A stretch of DNA of 64,000 nucleotides from Zanthoxylum bungeanum (Eukaryota > Streptophyta > Magnoliopsida > Sapindales > Rutaceae): NCBI GenBank assembly GCA_019454045.1, contig SKCR01025351.1, positions 310,001-374,000 of the forward strand. Direction: 5' to 3'. The notes under the pieces were generated by a model. The model was not told where the DNA came from and did no database searches. It saw only the letters and a list, made by a program, of their open reading frames with translations. Positions 45,126 to 57,463 of this stretch are shown piece by piece (position 1 is the stretch's first letter; every line of letters begins with the position of its first letter). The translations under genes were made by a program, and so were the position numbers.

Positions 45126-46319
45126 TTTAAGTGTAATGTTAGTCTTTCTGTTTATGTATTAATTCTAAAACAATCATACAACAGTCGTATCCTTATGCCT
45201 GAATGATGTAATCATACAGCTTCTCATTTTAAAAAATATGTGCTTTTGTTTATTTTTTTTTACTCTAATATGTTCTCTCTTTTTTAGGGCCCTACTAAAA
45301 ATTTATGAAGTTTGATGAAAAACTCTTTTGGATAGTATTTTGGACAATATACTGCACAACTCATGGACAACATCTTTGGACAATTTTTTGGACAACATTT
45401 TGGTCATTATTGCACAGTGGAGGAATCTCTTAGATAATATATTTGACTTGAAAATTTTATCGATAACATAGCTGAAAATCTTAAATGGTGATACATTTGA
45501 TCCAAATGAGCTAAATTTTGGCAAAATCTTTTTGTGCTCCACTCTAGCCCCATTGCACCAAATCATATGAGTCACAATAATTACAAATGCAATCCACTAT
45601 AACAACAATGCAATCCTCAACTTTTTCTCCTCCTTGTGGTGTACAACTAACTTGTCTTGATCAACTTTATCTTTATCAATCTTTTGCATGAATTCTTGAC
45701 TTTCTTGTAGTTAGCATATTATTCTGTTTAGACCAACGAAGAATGCCCTCCCTAATTCAGACCTCCCAACTCTTTTCCTGGTGAAGCTTGGAATTTTTTT
45801 CCCTACAACCAACAGACCAACAAGTAACTTATTATAATCAATAGAACTTAAAAAACTGAACTCAAACTCAAATAACTATTTAACTATGTAACTGATCACT
45901 CTACTTTAAAAAAGATAAACATATATTTCTACAGTACCAAGAACTTACCAAAACTCAAAACCCAAGTAATGCCTAGGCAATAAAAATTCTCATTCCTATA
46001 GCACATATTATTTATCTTATGGGACTCAAATAATAAGAGACTGCATCACCTCAATTCTCTAACTATTTAATGGGGTAGAATTTAAACTATCCAAAGAAAC
46101 ATAACAACAGCTCTCTAACATGGTTCAAAGAAACATAAAAATATAATCTATAAGATATATACTAATCAAACATCACCATCATATTAACAAAATTATAATG
46201 TATACTAAAAATAATTGTAGCCCAACGTAGAATCAACTTATGTCCGTAGCCAGCAATTTAAAATGCATAACAGTAAGTTTTTTACTCAACTCAATCATTA
46301 GGGCAATTTATCAAGCATG

Positions 46320-47000
46320 TTATATGCAAGACTTAACTAGAGCATGAACCAAAAAGCCAGGGAGGTTGGTATTGGCCAACAAATTACACACAATCAAAGC
46401 ATTGTAAAATGGACCAAATTCCTCCGCAACAACATAAAACATGTGCCTAACACTTCTCTCATTTCCCACAACAGCTAGAATGGATTCCCCGACAGAATCC
46501 TTCAAAAAGTAGTGGACCGCACGTTTTCCACGCTCCTGTGAAACAAACTTCTTTTTCCACTCCACAAAATAATGACCATTTCCCAACATTTTAACAGAAA
46601 TCACCAAGAAAAGCCTCAAACAGTACCTTAAATCCTTTAAGAACTTTATTTATACAGCTCAAGACATTCAAGACCAGAATTTCCAAAATCCATATACTTA
46701 AAACACCCAAAACACAATTAGAAACCCTAATCACATCCTCATAATAAGCGCCCCAAATTAGCTGCATGTGCTCTAAACAAACAAACCCCAAATTAGCTAC
46801 ACTGCATCTTTCATTAGAGTTGTTGACAATGAAAAATGAAGGAAAGAAAAGAAAAGCACATACCTTCGTTGGCGATGGTGATGACGAGCGCAAAGCAGGT
46901 TCCCGTTAAAAATGAATTTGGTGAAGCTAATTTGGGGATTATGGTAAAGATGAGTTGGATGGGTTTGTTTGGCTAACGGGACAATAGAAACCACGGATAA
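46320..47000 (-). pseudogene. Gene fragment, minus-strand arm, open but truncated
   Basis: The minus-strand frame reads MLGNGHYFVEWKKKFVSQ, GKRAVHYFLKDSVGESILAV, VGNERSVRHMFYVVAEEF, then diverges into FYNALIVCNLLANTNLP and ends near 46320. Upstream on the same strand lie an intron (about 46625-46862) and a leader. Compared with the other arm, the part with RSRREVVDWLT is missing. It is probably not functional, but it is open through the shared exon. Confidence 0.55.
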
Positions 47001-47080
47001 ATTTTTTTAAGTCAAAACGCAACCATCACTGCCGTTCTGGGTTTCTTTAAGTAAAATAAGAAGTAAGAATATCATTTCTC

Positions 47081-49000
47081 TTCATTTCAAGTGTGTACAA
47101 AATAAAGAGGCAAACTCTTCATTTATAACTACATGATACAAAAAAAAAACTACATGATAACAACATGAAATAAATGAATAATAAAATCGATAGATCATGG
47201 ATTATAGGGAATTATTATTTTCTCACAATGTTGAATAGAATAAGTATCGTTTTCCATGAAAATTTTGAAATCGTTAATTTTTCACTTAAAGTTTCAAATG
47301 TATTCACTTTTCCACTTTTATGAAATAGAAAAAAAATATATTTTTTTTTTCTAAATTAAATAGATAATTTATAAACTTTTACACTTTATCGTATGAAAAA
47401 GTGAAAAAATTTCAAATTGTAGGTAGAAAAAATAACGGATTTAAAATTTTTGTGGTAAACGATACTTACGCTATTTATTAGGTGGAAAATGATAATTTTC
47501 CTGGATTATAATTCTTAATGGTTATAGATAGATATAAGGTTGTTAATGTGGAGATTATGTGTCGTATGTTATAGATAGATATAAGGTTGTTAATGGGAAG
47601 ATTATGATTTCGGTCCAATTGGATAAAATAAACCGATGTTAATTGTTCCAAAAAGATAATATAAAATATGTTTTACACTAGTCCAATGCTTTAGATCTGG
47701 TGCAAAATTATATCTTGCTAATAAATTAACTGAAAATACAATATTAGGCCGAATGTAATTTGTAAAATATATAAATATATAAGCTTATGCATAATTAATA
47801 AAAGTTCTAATCAACTTTTATGTGAGCTTAATCCAATTTGTACAAATATTTATAATTAGGTGTGACTAATCACCTTTGTCTACCACTTTGATTTAATCCA
47901 ATTAAATCAAGACAAAGTTTATCAAATTGATTAGTTCATTGTCTACCACTTTGATTTAATCCAATTAAATCAAGACAAATACACTTATTATTACATTTTT
48001 TGTAATTACCAAAATATTCTCCAATGGTAGAGATATTTATGAAATTATAATAAAGGCATTGTGTGATTTTGGATTAATCCAATTAATCTAATTGGGTCAA
48101 AATAAATAATTAATGTTATCCAATAATACTTAATTGTTATAATTGATAATTATAATATCAAAAATTATTTATTATCAAATATTATCGGCTACCCAAGTTC
48201 TCAACGAGTACACTTCATATTGTGGGACTTTCTAAGTCCAGACACATTCGTCGTATAAGCCTAGCTTATATGTACGTAATTCGGCCACCTCCGAATTTGC
48301 AAAATACACGAACAACCTTTTTGAACTATACAAGTCGAGGTCATCACATATGTTTAATAATTCCTCCGTCGTAGGCTATTTGAGTTGTGCTTAGGAAACA
48401 TAGATTACACCATCAAGTTTTCGAGGCTCACATCTCATATTGTCGATATGTCCACGATTCTTTATAACTAATCAGAACATCATTTCTGATAAATGCGATC
48501 CACCCTAGGTGATCGGCTTTGGCCAAAGTCTTAAGAATCATAACTTTCTCACATGGATAACTAAACCCCTTATGGTACACATACGGGCCGACATATCCTA
48601 TCTTGATACGCACTTGATTAACGAGTGCATCGGTCCACACCCAACGAACATCTAGCGGTCAGACCATGAAAGGTCTCTGACTACCCATGGCTTTTACTCA
48701 AGCACGTCCTCAAATGTCCTTTCCTACCTAAAGTAGCTTAAAATAATGATTAGAAACTAATCTAACTTAATCTGATTTGAGGTGCTTACATTAAATAATA
48801 AATTGATGTGTTTACTTAATAAGCAAGGTTTTAAGCATAATTAACCCCAATAACCTGGTCAGCTAGCTTACTTGCATCAAAACAAGAGTGAACATATCAA
48901 ATAAAATGATAAAATAAGACAGGGTTTGGCTGAATTAAAAAAGTGTCAAAGTTGGGCCAAATTCTCCATATAGGTTATTGTCTCAAAATAGTTATGTGAA
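47081..49000. other. AT-rich sequence, including a probable Copia LTR (minus)
   Basis: No gene. Two local tandem duplications: about 47521-47604 (TATAGATAGATATAAGGTTG twice) and about 47879-47981 (TGTCTACCACTTTGATTTAA twice). From about 48181 to 48700 the sequence resembles a minus-strand Copia LTR. LTR ends were not found. Confidence 0.4.
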
Positions 49001-49149
49001 GCTTCATTCAGATTTGATTTGGGCCAAGTGAAATAGTTTAAGGCACTCTCCATTGAAGCTCATATGCGTCTCTGGTGTGCACCTGACTTGTCGGTCACAG
49101 TCGGCCATGAAACTCTAATCTAGTCCCGTCATTACTTCTTTAATCTTAT

Positions 49150-50151
49150 TAGCCTTCTGTCTTGTGTCAGCCTTGTTGGTATTTGCAATGGCTCCACTGT
49201 GTTGTTGGCTGTGTCCCTTAGTACTCCAAGTGTGCATTGATTCATGTCACATGGTTACTGGAACCAGAATCTATAATCCAAGTGGATTTATCATCTTCCA
49301 CTAATAAAGACTCAATTATAAGTAAATCATGTGTATATTTAGCTTTCTTCTCTTTTAGCTCCATAAGGTAATTGGGAAAATTCCTTTTCCAATGTCTGTC
49401 TTTGTTATAGTGGAAATATTTACCTTGGGCTTAACATCCTTGGAGCTTTTCTTGTTATTTTTTGTATTAGCCTTAGCATTTCCAATGTTTCTCCTTCTCT
49501 TCTTTGTAGATTTGGAAGATTCGGCAACATATGCCTCTCCACCGGACTCATGCTTATATATTAGCATAGACTCATAAGTGGTGAGCTCCTTTAGCAATTA
49601 CGTGAGTGAAAAAGTCAATTTATTCATAATATAATTGCTTTTGAATTGTAGGAAATCTTTTGGAAGAGATTCCATAATCATGGTCATGACCTGGCTACAT
49701 TCGTCAATATGACCTCCATGGGTTTCATCCTTGTTGAAGTAGGTCATCATCTTCAAGTCATGCTCTCAAACAGATAATTGATCATTTATCTTCTCGATTA
49801 TCACATAGTATAAGGCTTTATGACGTTGTCGTTCAGAAGGTTACCCGAACATGCCTTGCAATGACTCCAACATCTATTGTGCTATAGCTATCGGTTCATA
49901 CTTTACAGTAAGACCTTAAACATCCATGTTAGCAAGTAGCAGCAGACATTCTCATTAGCCGTGACCCATTTCTATTGTATATCACGAACAGCTTGGCTAG
50001 CGGTTCTAGCCGACTGTGGAGGACATTCCTCTGTCAGAACAAACTTAAGGTCTTCACAAACCATGACATCATTCATATTACTTTTCCATTTTATATAATT
50101 TTCTCCTTTTAGCTTATCATTTGCGAGGATGGAAGTTATTGCGGAAACCAT
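49150..50151 (-). pseudogene. Copia gag and start of protease, decayed
   Basis: Minus strand, starting MVSAITSILANDKLKGENYI at 50151, then KWKSNMNDVMVCEDLKFVLT, EECPP and SQAVRD, a typical Copia gag N-terminus. Stops interrupt the middle. LKELTTYESMLIYK near 49590, a basic region, and TWIIDSGSSNHVT near 49275 follow, the last being the protease DSG site. The zinc knuckle is not clear. Integrase and RT are absent. Confidence 0.8.
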
Positions 50152-50880
50152 GGTTGAAATATAAATAAACATGCATACATTACTATCTATCTTATATCGA
50201 ATGATCGTATATAAAAGGTTTGACATAAAATTAAACAAGAATAATTTTTATTCCTATCTCAATCACTCACCATCTGATTTGATCAAAGAATTTTGATTAA
50301 TAATTAATCATTCTTTTAATAGCATACCCAATCGTTTCAGAATTCTTAGACTTAACTAGAGAAGTGTCGTCGTAGGATAGATCAAAACACTAGGTACATC
50401 TAGAATTCTCATCCTCTCGGAATTCGATCTATATATTGATCCAAAATGGACATCATCCATAGGGGAACAAAAATAAAGCCGTTTAAATGTGCCTTTAAGT
50501 CTCACATTATTGAACTAACAATAATTATCTCTGAATATATTATCATATATCACTCTCACACTCACTATTTAAAATTTAGGTTTTCTATTTAAAATATCTA
50601 ATACTTTAATAACTAGTATTTTCTTATTTAGATTATGTGTGGCTAATAACATAACCTAATCTATATTAGTGTAGGATTAGTGAGTTTTCAGCGACTTAAT
50701 AGAATCTAAATTTCCGCTCTCGTATTTGTGTAACTCCAAACCTTAACCCGTAAAAATTCACAGACCACACTTATAAGTTAGTAACTCAGCGTAGTCAATT
50801 ATTCATGCATTGCATATTTTATTTATAGATCAGAAGCATATCTCATAACTTATATTCTATTAAAGTTTATCGGTTATAGA
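50152..50880. other. No gene seen
   Basis: AT-rich non-coding sequence upstream of the gag remnant, possibly its leader. No primer site or LTR end was identified. Confidence 0.4.
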
Positions 50881-51700
50881 TTATCGACAGGAACCGCGAC
50901 TTTCTTCGACACCATGACGTAGTACCAGTCAGTTTCCAAATCTGTGAGAGGATATTTTATTTTCATAATGTTTTATTGATTTTATAAAGTTATATGAATT
51001 TGTTTATATTTAAGTTATACTTTGAGATAAGACCAAGTTTCCAAAATGATTTGATGAGTTAAAAATATATTTAGACCAGTTGAGAAATGTTATCATGTTT
51101 TTGATATTTTGAGATGATTTCTTTTATGAATTTTTTATAGATTGGGGGAAAAACCAAATCTCAGAGAATTTTAGAATTGACGGATTATGGAATTGACGGA
51201 TCCAGCAGACATGTGCACAAAAATAAGAATAACAGATAGACTCAAATAAGGTTTCTCCCCTCCTCGAAAAATCCCACAGAGTAGATCCAGTAACTTTCAA
51301 AATCCATGTATGCATAACATGCTTTCCGAAGGACGGAAGGTAGCTAGAAAAGTAAAAGAAGCAAGAACTCTGATCTAGTTCTGAAGATTTCTAATAGGTT
51401 TGAGATACCTAAGAGAACGTAAGGATTTCAGATACCCTAGTCTAGAATCAAGACTTAGTAAGACCAATTTCATAATAAGCAGCAAATTGGTTATATTAGC
51501 AAAGGAGTCCAAAGTAGGTGAAACCGTAACTTAACCAATGCCTGACCCCGTAGAGGTACTGGATAGGAAAACATCATAGCATGGTACATCTCATACCTAT
51601 TCTAAAATAGGTAATGGATTATGTCAGGGCAATCGGTAAATGACACTAGTATAAAAGTATTGAACATTGTTTGACATTCAGACCTTATTGACCAGAATAG
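50880..51700 (+). mobile_element. Decayed Tekay-type LTR fragment
   Basis: Similar in order to the solo LTR at 22914-25427. The stretch with CAGTTTCCAA and TTTCATAATGTTT corresponds to about 24240-24320. GAATTGACGG...CAGACATGTGCAC at 51172-51217 corresponds to GAATTGACGGACAAAGACATG near 24480. Heavily mutated; the ends are not defined. Confidence 0.5.
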
Positions 51701-54700
51701 ATAAAAGTAATTGTAAGAAGACCCAGCACCTACCGTAGTATACCATGAAATAGAAATATAAAACATTAAGAGATAAGTCTACCAGATAGAGATCCATCAA
51801 AATTGTAAAAAATAGTAAGAGAGCCTAGTGTAGCACATGACGTAGACAAACGCGTATGGAGCTTGTAACACTAGCAGAAGTCCACAGAATAGACGAGCCA
51901 TAGTAGTAACCCGTATAACCCCAAGAAACAGACCCAGTAAATAAGAAACGTTGAAAACTCAAGAAATGGTAAGGAAGTTCAGTACAGGTCGCGACGTAAA
52001 CAACGCAACTCGAAGATTATAGAACAAGCAGAAACCATAGACTAGTTGATAGTGTTATGTAACCCCAATCCATAGCAAGACCCATATGACCCTCAGTAGT
52101 ACATACGGAATATTTTCATTACTACAGTATCAACCCAAGTAGATGTTTAGACACTCACCCACTCTATTGCAAAACCTCGACAAGTAGTAGTAGTATTTGT
52201 TTTCCACATATCTCTATAAGATGAATATAACCACCTCCTGAATATGGAATTCGGTTTAACCCTAGATGAATATAGTTAAGAACCCGACAAAACATATGCA
52301 ATGCTTGACATCACACTAGCCATTTCAGTTGAGTATATGAGAATCCAAATGAGACATGTAAGCTTACATTTCCTGAATAGTGGAACCGTTTCTGATGTGT
52401 CTTAAGTTTAGCCAAGTTTAGTAAAGTTATCTTATCCTGCTGCCAAACCTAGAGTGTTTGAAGAAATAAGGACTCACGGAATTCGAGTACTTGATGAATG
52501 TAGAGCATATAACATTCAAATGAGTAAAATATACGTTTTATTATAACTTTTAGTTGAGCCGAAAAGGGAAACTAAGAAGAAGAATAAGATGAAACTACCT
52601 AGAAATAGGTAACCAGAAGAGTACAATAAGATTTGGAGTAAGTTTATGTTTTAGAGAATTCCTAGTAAAGGATGTTGTGAGTATCGGTAAAGGGTCGAAC
52701 TAGAAGAGAGGCTAGGCGTTGCATTCAAGTGGCCCTTTAGCCTTAGTACTTATGTGTGATAACCCAAAATAGACTTTAATTTCTAGACCCCTCCCAATCT
52801 TAGCTAGATAGTTCCAGTAGAGATGAACCACAACATTCGTCCAAATGATCTTTTCAGGAACAGATAGGGTTAAGATGTAGTGTAACACCTTTAAGGCACG
52901 ATCAAAGTCATTTCATCCCAAAAAATGAAGGCATTACCCTTAGGATAAGGTATTTGAGGCACATAAATCACGAGAGCCTCATATATAATACAGAGCATTA
53001 GCAGAATAGAGAGAGACTCTAGGCAATAAGGTGGGAGTGGAATTGCTGAAGAGATACAATGAAGAAAATAATACTAGTCAAATATTGACAAAGGTACATG
53101 AACAGTAAGATGTACTTTAAGTTTCAGGTTCAATTGTACTATATGCTTTTGTACGCATCTAGCCTGGAACGTTAGACATAACTAAGGACATTAGAGTACC
53201 AGACTTTTTCCATTTAGGAAATGAAGAAGAAGTGCAACAGAAGAAGGACTATAGAGGTATGACAATGAGCTTCATAGGTGTCAAAATAGGGTCGAAATTC
53301 TATCAGTTACAGCCCTGAAGAAAAAATAGTTAGTAAAACTCGTATGCTTTCTCACGTGATGCACCCAGGTAGGAACAAGACAAAACTTGACTTTAAATAA
53401 TTTACTAGCAGCTTAATATGAATAAAGACCAGGGTGACTCAGTACCCGGATATTTTACCAGACAGTGAATTATGATAGAATAGTAAAAGAACCATATGGA
53501 CGCTTCAGAGCTAAGTTATTTTAGGTTGTAAGCCAGACATAGTAACCATAGATGTTATGATAGTTTACCAATGACCAATGGAGTAAGGTTTCATTTAAAA
53601 TACTGTTAACAAATTTTCCCATATAGCGTATTTCCCTCTAAGCTAAATTCATGATAATAACAAATCATAACCCTAGAGTGAACATGGTATAGTACATCTG
53701 AATGAAGTTACTGTAGAATAAGTAATTAAGTGTTTTATTCGTTGACAATCGATACATAATATCGAACACCGATAAAGAGGCTGCATGTGTAGATATTCTT
53801 GGATGGAAGTGGGATGATACAATAATAGATTTTGGCGGAGGGATCTCCATAGAAAAAGAATGAAGATGCCCATAGTTTACATGAATAAGAATAATAACAT
53901 AATCAAACATTCCGAGGATGCATATAAGGATAATCGACATTAATACCTTACTATGTTCTTGTAACAAACACACTTCAAGGGTATGTTCTAAGTGTCATTA
54001 GTAATAATGGTAGGCAAGTGATTTCAAGAGAAGAAATGGGTTAAATCTCTAAGGTAATGAGATGATGTGAATGAAACAATGATTGAATATGGGCGAGTTG
54101 ATTGATGACAATATTGTATGCGGAATATTAGAAGCTATTAATGACAAAGAAGAAAATAAGCTAACTCATGTAAGTAGGAGTAACGTGATACTAGAAATCA
54201 AGAACAATGTGAGATAAGTTAGGGATTATTAATAATAGAACACGATTCAATGATACCATTTTAAGTAATGCAATCTTTTGAGGGAGTTAGTAATGTAGTA
54301 GTTTCTCCTATAATTGAGGTTTATAACTAATACTTAAGTTGCGCAGTAGATTCAAAAATTAGTAGAGAAACCTTGGCTATTAACTGAATGCATACAACAT
54401 TATTTACTAGAGATATCGTTAAAGAGACTACATTACAACAAAATGTGAAGAACCCAAGGTATGCTCAAAGTCAGGGAAATGAAGGTCATTAGGAATTGAT
54501 TGGTATTAGAGAAGATGAAAATAAGATAATGGAAGAAAGGAAAAGTGGCACGATACCTAGCTAGCAATAATCATACATAGGTCATGACAAGAAAGCATAT
54601 TCCAGTTCATGCCACAAGTTTTCTTTTATCCCCGAATCATATTACATGAGTCCACGATGAACTATCGCCGCAGTTATGACTTCCAAAGTCATACAACTTT
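51701..54700. other. Long decayed repeat-like region, no gene seen
   Basis: Three kilobases of A-rich sequence dense in stops in all frames; the longest frame is 102 codons at 53665-53973 and resembles nothing. Composition (many TAG, AGA, ATA words) and position after a Tekay-type LTR suggest the mutated interior of a Gypsy element. No motif could be verified. Confidence 0.4.
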
Positions 54701-54739
54701 TGAAAGTTGTATGACTTTAAATAATAATAATAATAATAA

Positions 54740-55193
54740 AATTAAATAAAGAATGAGGTGCTGAGCACCTTTTGCTAAAAATAGAGGTGTTCCGCGCCTC
54801 ATTTCCTCAGCCCGCTTCATACTTCTCTCTGAGAATTTGTGGAGTTCTAGCTCTTATGTGTTTTATTTTTCAAGCTTTGTTGTAATTTCTTTTTTTTTTT
54901 CTTTCAATAATAAAATTATGCAAGTTTTTATTCAAATCATAAGTAACTAATTCCATCATGTTGGGGTAAAGGGTGAAGCTCTTAATATGAGAATATAGAT
55001 TAATCTTACTTATATTATAATATATGAATTATAATTTAAAGATAAATATTTTAATTTTAACCTAGACTAATTATTGACAAACTTTGTTACTGTCTTTATG
55101 GTTGATTTTATATATTTGGCATAATTGAATACCTAACTCGACTTGTTATAGACAAATGTTATCACCACTTATATGGTTGGTTTTATATGTTTT
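54740..55193 (+). mobile_element. Athila-like LTR fragment, plus strand
   Basis: The reverse complement of part of the LTRs at 6723-7977 and 26027-27242. It shares GAGGTGCTGAGCACC, AAAATAGAGGTGTTC, TGGAGTTCTAGCTCTTATGTG, TTTCAATAATAAAATTATG and TATTTGGCATAATTGA. It is cut at 55193 by the next element. The rest of the LTR is not found after it. Confidence 0.75.
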
Positions 55194-57463
55194 TGTTGGG
55201 ATATATGCCCTAGAGCTTCATGTATTTTAAACAGAATTGATTATTGTAAATAATAAATGCATTATTCATTTATCAAAGTTGTTTGATTTATATCGCATAT
55301 TGTCCAATTGTCTTGTTTACCTTGATTACTCTTGTACCTTCAGACTTAGTGTATGTTTGATGCACAAGAGGATTTAAGTCTGAAGTTAGTAATCTAAATA
55401 ATCCATAGAGAGCAAACAAATATGGTACTTTGTTTGTGGTTTATCTATAGTTGCGGTCCATTCTATATTTGTATGAAGATCTTGATCCATGATCGTTCAT
55501 GTAGTGATATGGGAATGAAGGCACCTTGTATGATGAGATCATATAGGACTGGACTCAGATAAATATGAATTTTTTTTAATATCCGTTAACTGAAGAAATT
55601 TATTTTATCTACTAGATGGTCATATATGGATTCAATCTTAATCATGAGTGTACTACGAACTCATGCATGTCAGACTATGTCTTTTGATTTACTATGGTGA
55701 GGTTGGTGTTGCATTCCCGACCAATAAATACGTATTTTAGGGATATGGTTTGGTGTGTAGCTGGGAACGTTTTACATAGATATGAGATTCACTCATTCTT
55801 ACGAAAATAAGAATAATATCTCTTTTAAGAGTTGATTTGGGACTTGAATAATTTGAGCGCTCAACTTTTCTATTACAAATAGAAAGTTTAATATTCATAA
55901 TTGTTATGAATTAATTATTCATTATAGAATCAATGATACTTAAGAGATAAAATATTTAGAGGGGTATAACAGACTTATGACCTGACTCTATTTATGAGAT
56001 ATTCGTGAAGGGCTATATCCATATGTAATGACTATATCGGTGGACACCGAAGTTGTTCGACTTTTATTTTCCATCTACGATAACGAGAGTTCAACTTCGA
56101 GTTTTTAGTGGAATAACGCGAAGTTAATAATTCGTAATATTTGATTAAAAGGTTTAACTAATATTTCGGGATTAGAACCGTAGGTCCATTTGGTCCTCGT
56201 GCTAGCTCGATTAACTGTACCAAACCTAATATAATTAGATTTTCTAATAATATGCTCACATTATATTTATATATTATTAATTAGATTAATAATATTTTTG
56301 TCACAAATGAAAACTATGTTAAATTAGTTTAACTTAATATTTTCTAGAATTCTTTGATTATGAGATAATCAAGTTAGTAATAATTATGAGATAATTACTA
56401 CAACATAATTGAAGGTAATTCATTCATTATTAAGAAAATTTATATGAGATATAGATTATTAGATTGCATGTTGTAATGAGTAGGCACAATTAGATTCATG
56501 AGATGAATAGCTTTAATGTTCATGTGATGAATTTTTATTTTGATTCATGTGATGAATGTATTGCGTTGATCGTTAATTTTTCCGGCTCTTATTTTTAGTA
56601 TTGGGAATGTAAGACCATAAGGTCATATTCTTTCAAGTGTTGTAAGTTCATTTCTTTTGTAATAAATCCATTTTGTAATCTATTTGTAACTTGGAGGAGC
56701 CGATGCCGTGAAGGACTTATGACGAAGAAATTCTGTGAAGAACTCAACAACACACCATGGAGCAAGATTTGAAGACCAACGGATGCCTTGGATTTATTGT
56801 ACTAATTAGATTAGTATAGAAAAATAAGAGCCCGATTAACGTAATTTGTAATGTGATGATTTTGAAACTTCAGCCCCTGAAAAACTAGGGTGCGTCAAGA
56901 CATGAACCCTCTCGCGTAGCGACGTGACACATTTTATTATGAAAAAAATAAGCAATTTAGCTACTTCCTTCATTCTGTTGGGGTTGGTTCTCAGAGCGCT
57001 AATTCCCTGTTGTATTTCCTTGTAAATACCCTTGTAAACATTTTATTATGAATAAAATAAGTAGTTTATATAATATAATATATCTCTTTATATGGTAAAG
57101 ACGTAATTGACCATAGAATGATTACTCATGATGCAGTTGCAAAAACGTCGCAACTGACATTGAGTTGTATCATGATGTTGTCATTCATAGATAGTTCCTG
57201 GTCAAGATTTACACTACTTGGTCAGTAAAGTAAACCTGTTGAGACCGATACATATCGTATACTGGAATATTGGATTCCAATGGTTTCTCAATGAACCATG
57301 AGTCTTAGAGACTCGTATAGACGTGTAGGTGTTTATAGCGGATAAACACTGAACGATTCACCAAAGATCCTTAATGAATGGTACACCAACGTCAATAAGA
57401 ATCTTCTCGGGTTGAGTAGCATTTGTGATTCTTCGCCTTGAGATACCACTGTGGGCACATGAG
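55194..57463 (+). mobile_element. Probable Copia LTR or truncated Copia element
   Basis: Starts TGTTGGGATATATGCCCTAG exactly where the Athila-like LTR is interrupted, a common Copia LTR start. No coding sequence. CATTTTATTATGAATAAAATAA near 57037 and a degenerate copy near 56930 suggest an internal duplication. The right end is not defined; the next certain boundary is the LTR end at 57464. Confidence 0.5.

Larger units (their letters stand above)
44131..47080. repeat. Large inverted repeat: two copies of a plant gene fragment
   Basis: The plus-strand sequence 44131-44800 matches the reverse complement of 46415-47080 with modest divergence. The arms begin GAGAAATGATATTCTTACT and continue through TTAAAGAAACCCAGAACG, a leader, an intron (GTATG...), and the same short coding exon. 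The spacer is 1.6 kb. MULE-type capture is possible, but the flanks do not form a convincing TSD. Confidence 0.8.

Noticed and set aside
51701..54700. Possible unknown non-coding gene or novel system in the 3 kb without ORFs
   Set aside because: Composition and stop density look like a methylation-decayed retroelement interior downstream of a Tekay-type LTR; no structure or conserved motif could be identified by eye.
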